Source: Clostridia bacterium
GTDB lineage: Bacteria; Bacillota_A; Clostridia; Oscillospirales; CAG-272
Length of the DNA stretch: 8,080 nucleotides
NCBI GenBank assembly: GCA_017959485.1
Contig: JAGDAM010000209.1
Location: 1-8,080, forward strand
Reading direction: 5' to 3'
Part shown: piece after piece, positions 5,736 through 8,080 of the stretch
How the letters are laid out: each line of letters starts with the position of its first letter
Numbering within the stretch: the first letter of the stretch is position 1
The notes under the pieces: generated by a model
What the model saw: the letters and a program-made list of their open reading frames with translations, nothing else
Database searches by the model: none
What the model was told of the DNA's origin: nothing
Translations under genes and position numbers: made by a program

Positions 5736-6466
5736 GCGCCAACGGGCTTCCGGTGGATTCCTTTCTGATGATCGGCCAGTCGAATATGGCCGGAAGAGGG
5801 GATATCGGGACGGTCGAGCCGATACTCGATCCCGATCTTCTCATGCTCCGCAACTGCCGCTGGCAGCCGCTGAGCGAGCCGGTCAATCCCGACCGGGGCG
5901 TCTTTTCCGGCAAATACCGTTCGGGTATCGGCCTAGCGCCCGAGTTTGCGAAGAGATATCTGGAATTCACGGGCAGGAGCGTCGGGCTTATCCCCTGCGC
6001 CGACGGCGGAACCTCGCTCGACAGCTGGCAGAAGGGCGGTCCGCTCTATGAAAACGCGCTCTTTCAGACGCGGATGGCTATGAAGATTTCGACTCTGCGC
6101 GGCATCCTCTGGCACCAGGGAGAGGCCGACGTCACGCATCCCGACCGTGTAGCGAGCTACGCCGACCGGTTCGTGAGGATGATAGGCGATCTTTTCGGCG
6201 ATCTCGGGATCGATCCGGTCCCGGTGATCGCGGGCGAGCTGGGAGAATATCTTAAAGACCGCGGGGAGAGCTACTCGGCGGTACCCGAGTTCAACCGAAA
6301 CCTGCGTTCGGTCGGAGAGCGGCTGCCGCTTTTCGGAGTAGCTTCGGCGGCCGGCCTATCCTGCCGTCCGGATATTCTGCATTTCGACGCGCCGTCTTTG
6401 CGGGTATTCGGAGACAGGTATTTCGCGGAATATCTGCGGCTGACCGAAGAAAGAGGTGCGGAGTGA
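5732..6466 (+). CDS. Sialate O-acetylesterase-like (SASA) SGNH carbohydrate esterase
   Basis: 244 residues, no signal peptide. Block I is I14-G-Q-S17-N-M-A-G, the form diagnostic of the SASA/DUF303 acetylesterase family, with nucleophile Ser17. A-D91-G92-G93-T-S supplies the oxyanion glycines. W127-H-Q-G-E131-A-D is the characteristic WHQGE block of the family. The acid-base pair is intact: D214-I-L-H217. Known relatives remove O-acetyl groups from sialic acid or from xylan, so a deacetylase of sugar is the natural reading; the substrate cannot be chosen from sequence. Having no export signal, it would act on imported or intracellular material. ATG 5732 overlaps the TGA of the flavin-reductase gene (ATGA), and AAGGAG at 5718-5723 is eight bases upstream, so the start is well supported. 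The length is close to a bare catalytic domain without the extra domains of plant or animal members. Confidence 0.88.
   Translation: MSANGLPVDSFLMIGQSNMAGRGDIGTVEPILDPDLLMLRNCRWQPLSEPVNPDRGVFSGKYRSGIGLAPEFAKRYLEFTGRSVGLIPCADGGTSLDSWQKGGPLYENALFQTRMAMKISTLRGILWHQGEADVTHPDRVASYADRFVRMIGDLFGDLGIDPVPVIAGELGEYLKDRGESYSAVPEFNRNLRSVGERLPLFGVASAAGLSCRPDILHFDAPSLRVFGDRYFAEYLRLTEERGAE
6451..6458 (+). promoter_or_regulatory. Shine-Dalgarno site supporting a GTG start
   Basis: AAGAGGTG is one base short of the consensus AAGGAGGTG and ends four bases before GTG 6463. The GTG overlaps the upstream TGA as GTGA. It also gives a normal signal peptide: KK, EK and R before the hydrophobic core. Confidence 0.65.
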
Positions 6467-7515
6467 AAAAAGAAAAAAGCCGGGGATTCCCGGCGGCTCT
6501 GACCGCTCTGGTTTTGGCTCTGCTAATGCTCGGGTCCTGCGCGTCTGCGGGACAGCCGGACCGAATCACCGAGCCGGATACCGCAAAACAGACTGAGAAA
6601 CCCGCTGCGACCGCCGCGGAAAGCGTTACTGAGGAGGAAACCGGCGTCATGACTTTAACTTCCGGGATTGAATCTACCGCTGCGGCGGAGAAGACTCCGT
6701 CGGTGCTCGACGGCAAGAAAGTCATTTTTATCGGCAACTCGATGATATATTACGGCGGAGTCGTCACCAAGGGCGGCTACCGCTCGACCGACAACGGCTG
6801 GTTTTACCGCATCTGTCAGGCAAACGGCGACAAGACCACCGTCATCGACTGCACATACGGCAGCCATCACCTTTACGATTTCACCGGAAGCTGCAAAACC
6901 TCGGGCTGCGACGTCGGAGTCGGCGGAGACCTCCTTCAGGGACTCGATCTCTCCTCCTTCGATTACGTCTTCATGTCGGAATCGGGCAACAACAACGCGA
7001 ATTTCGTCGATGACGTCAAAAACGTCATGGCGAGATTCACGAACCCGGATACGGTATTCGTGTACATGTGCCACACCTACAGCTACGACAAGGGACATAC
7101 GAAGGTGACCGGCAAGCTTTCCGAACTGAAGGATCTCGGAGTGATAATCGCCGACTGGGGGCATATCTGCTACGATCTGTACGCTGGGCGGGTAAAGAAC
7201 CCGAAGGCGACGGTAAAATACGTCAAGGATACCTTCGTCAACAACGTATCGGGCGACGCGCACCATCCGAACCCTCTCGCGGGCTATATCGCCGCCCTCA
7301 CCTGCTACTGCGCGGTGACCGGAAAGACCGCGGTGGGACAGAGCTATTCTGCGCGTGAGAAGATCGGATACGCCACGGGCTCTGTGTCCTACGCGGCGTA
7401 TAAAGACAAGTATTACACCACCGGCGTTTCCAATTTCACAGACGTCTTCGACTCCCCGAACGACATGGAGGGAATCCAGGGGCTGATCGACAAGTACGTG
7501 CAGAAGTGGAAATAA
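6463..7515 (+). CDS. Exported lipoprotein with SGNH/DUF4886-like hydrolase domain, GTG start
   Basis: 350 residues. A lipoprotein signal peptide has a basic start (MKKEKSR), a hydrophobic core (about 10-23) and lipobox L-G-S-C26, so the protein is lipid-anchored outside the membrane. Residues 27-80 are a Thr/Ala/Glu-rich linker. The catalytic domain starts near residue 85: F-I-G91-N-S93-M is the GNS form of block I typical of DUF4886-like SGNH proteins, with Ser93 as probable nucleophile. A S-E-S-G-N-N-N segment follows mid-domain, and G-D265-A-H267-H268-P-N gives the D-x-x-H acid-base pair (Asp265, His268). Four or more cysteines near GSCKTSGCD could form a disulfide, which suits an extracellular protein. 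It is the only exported product of the operon. Family level is inferred from motifs; the substrate is unknown. It is the last gene, with TAA at 7513-7515 and no strong terminator directly after it. Confidence 0.8.
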   Translation: MKKEKSRGFPAALTALVLALLMLGSCASAGQPDRITEPDTAKQTEKPAATAAESVTEEETGVMTLTSGIESTAAAEKTPSVLDGKKVIFIGNSMIYYGGVVTKGGYRSTDNGWFYRICQANGDKTTVIDCTYGSHHLYDFTGSCKTSGCDVGVGGDLLQGLDLSSFDYVFMSESGNNNANFVDDVKNVMARFTNPDTVFVYMCHTYSYDKGHTKVTGKLSELKDLGVIIADWGHICYDLYAGRVKNPKATVKYVKDTFVNNVSGDAHHPNPLAGYIAALTCYCAVTGKTAVGQSYSAREKIGYATGSVSYAAYKDKYYTTGVSNFTDVFDSPNDMEGIQGLIDKYVQKWK

Positions 7516-7523
7516 AAGCAATT

Positions 7524-7551
7524 ATGAATAATGAATGATGAATGATGAATT
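7524..7551 (+). repeat. Four tandem 7-bp repeats (ATGAATN)
   Basis: ATGAATA, ATGAATG, ATGAATG and ATGAATT follow without gap, nine bases after the last stop codon. The block is bounded by CAATT (7519-7523) and AATTG (7548-7552), which are reverse complements of each other. All units contain ATG but no Shine-Dalgarno site is present, and I see no gene starting here. Confidence 0.8.
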
Positions 7552-7594
7552 GAAGACAAAAAAGAATTCGGAATTAAGACACACGAATAAACGT

Positions 7595-7646
7595 CAATAA
7601 ATATTGGAATGTACGACGTAGAGGCGAGCATCGCTCGTCCGCTTTT
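7595..7646 (+). repeat. 52-nt dispersed repeat, right copy (plus orientation)
   Basis: Gapless inverted counterpart of 212-263, the same length and by my count 37 of 52 bases identical. The order is CAATAAATATTG (7595-7606), a variable nine bases, ACGTAG (7616-7621), a stem-loop, and CGTCCGCTTTT (7636-7646). The stem 7623-7629/7633-7639 has seven pairs (one G-T) and loop ATC. Compared with the left copy, two stem pairs differ on both sides while still pairing (7628/7634 and 7627/7635). That points to selection for structure rather than sequence. Confidence 0.75.
7623..7646 (+). terminator. Possible intrinsic terminator within the right repeat
   Basis: A 7-bp GC-rich hairpin with a 3-nt loop is followed, after CGC, by TTTT (7643-7646). 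It is the first hairpin-plus-T-tract after the operon, about 110 bases past the last stop. The T-tract is short and offset by three bases, so termination would be weak. Confidence 0.35.
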
Positions 7647-7724
7647 GGCGAACGAGTTTTGCTTTGTTTTGTAAAAGGCACTGTGTTCGCACGGACCGCT
7701 TTTCCTACCCGCCTTCGAGCATGC

Positions 7725-7762
7725 CTCGCCTGCGGCGAGCCACGGTGTCCGCCGCACGGCGG
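7725..7762. repeat. Two adjacent GC-rich hairpins
   Basis: CTCGCC (7725-7730) pairs with GGCGAG (7734-7739) around TGC, and CCGCC (7749-7753) pairs with GGCGG (7758-7762) around GCAC. No T-tract follows on the + strand. They precede GGATGAGGGT (7765-7774), whose reverse complement ACCCTCATCC is matched in nine of ten bases by ACCCTCACCC at 7840-7849, so they belong to an inverted repeat pair. Confidence 0.7.
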
Positions 7763-7849
7763 CAGGATGAGGGTCCCGCGATATTGGAGACCGCTGTTTC
7801 AACTGTTAACGATTATTGAGGTATAGCAACGTTGCCGCAACCCTCACCC

Positions 7850-7898
7850 GTCACGGCCGTCCGGCAGAGCCGTACGCCGTGACCCCCTCCTCCGGGGG
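7850..7898. repeat. Nested palindrome followed by a C5/G5 hairpin
   Basis: GTCACGGC (7850-7857) pairs perfectly with GCCGTGAC (7876-7883). Inside it CGGC (7862-7865) pairs with GCCG (7869-7872) around AGA. Immediately after, C5 (7883-7887) can pair with G5 (7894-7898). The order ACCCTCACCC, palindrome, CCCCC..GGGGG resembles intergenic repeats I recall from gut Clostridia. Confidence 0.7.
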
Positions 7899-8063
7899 AG
7901 GGTGCAGGTCACAGGGTATCTGTGATTCAGTGCCTTCGTCGAACGTTAACGCGGAACGCCTCTAAAAACATCTTGCTATTTCCTGCGAATGAAAGGGGAG
8001 CGACTCTTTCTCTGTTCTGTCAGAGGCACTGTCCAATCGGCAACCTCTGACCTGCACCTTCCC
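7896..8063. repeat. Inverted repeat pair, 7896-7935 and 8024-8063
   Basis: The left arm 7896-7911 matches the reverse complement of 8048-8063 in 15 of 16 bases. The arms also match at the inner end, CAGTGCCT (7928-7935) against AGGCACTG (8024-8031). Over the 35 bases 7901-7935 I count 25 identities with the reverse complement of 8024-8058. Outside each arm is a run of C facing a run of G, so these look like two oppositely oriented copies of one repeat around an 88-base core that shows no gene. Confidence 0.7.
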
Positions 8064-8080
8064 CTGGGGCACGCCGCGGC

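Larger units (their letters stand above)
7516..8080. other. Gene-free intergenic region built from palindromic repeats
   Basis: No plausible gene was found on either strand. Open frames here only read through repeats and palindromes, with no start signal or recognisable motif. The contents are, in order: a 7-bp tandem repeat, the right copy of the 52-nt element, a stretch with little structure (7647-7722), two GC hairpins (7725-7762), and paired inverted repeats to the window end. The 9-mer AGGCACTGT occurs at 7676-7684 and 8024-8032, and the 8-mer reverse complement CAGTGCCT at 7928-7935. Confidence 0.75.

Noticed and set aside
6655..7521. A 288-codon minus-strand frame opposite the lipoprotein gene
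   Set aside because: The plus-strand frame has a lipobox, GNS and DxHH motifs; the antisense product has none and is Val/Arg-rich, as expected of a shadow frame.
7413..7802. A 129-codon minus-strand frame across the end of the operon and the 3' repeats
   Set aside because: It reads through the heptamer repeat (SSIHHSSFIIHN), the 52-nt element and GC hairpins. This is translated repeat DNA with no start signal.
7837..7910. Riboswitch or structured leader upstream of a gene beyond the window
   Set aside because: The stems are simple repeats shared with the opposite strand nearby, and no conserved riboswitch core is recognisable.

Overview
The window looks like chromosome from a GC-rich Gram-positive anaerobe of the Clostridia (Firmicutes). 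Three things point there. Consensus Shine-Dalgarno sites (AAGGAG, GGGAGG, AAGAGGTG) precede most starts. The last gene encodes a lipoprotein with a LGSC lipobox. The intergenic DNA is packed with short palindromic repeats of the kind I associate with gut Clostridia genomes. This placement is an inference from style, not a species call. No rRNA, tRNA, CRISPR, transposase or phage gene is visible.

Layout. Positions 1-271 are non-coding and almost entirely structured. An array of small hairpins with changing stems but a constant GAA loop and constant ATTTAGC spacer (about 11-98) runs into a perfect 19-bp hairpin (98-138). Two hairpins in the opposite orientation follow (139-204). A 52-nt repeat (212-263) then ends on the ribosome binding site of the first gene. 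Positions 272-7515 hold seven genes on the + strand, packed as one probable operon: four of six junctions are 4-nt stop/start overlaps and the other two are 12-nt gaps. Positions 7516-8080 are non-coding: a 4 x 7-bp tandem repeat, an inverted second copy of the 52-nt element (7595-7646), and a cluster of GC-rich palindromes and inverted repeats to the window end.

How the genes fit together. Genes 1 and 2 are an SbcD/YhaO-like metallophosphoesterase and an SbcC/YhaN-like ABC-type ATPase. The ATPase carries a two-helix membrane hairpin in the middle of its coiled coil, where Rad50/SbcC would carry a zinc hook. Gene 3 is a second, small YfcE/MJ0936-type phosphoesterase that starts with TTG. Genes 4, 6 and 7 are three different SGNH-fold hydrolases: a GDSL-type cytoplasmic protein, a sialate O-acetylesterase-like (SASA) protein, and a DUF4886-like exported lipoprotein. 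Gene 5 is a flavin-reductase-like FMN-binding protein. The first half suggests a membrane-tethered nuclease/ATPase complex. The second half suggests ester hydrolysis, perhaps deacetylation of carbohydrate. Why they share a transcript is not evident from sequence.

The most notable points are the two inverted copies of a 52-nt element bracketing the operon, with compensatory stem changes between them; the variable-stem hairpin array; and the membrane hairpin replacing a zinc hook in the SbcC-like ATPase.
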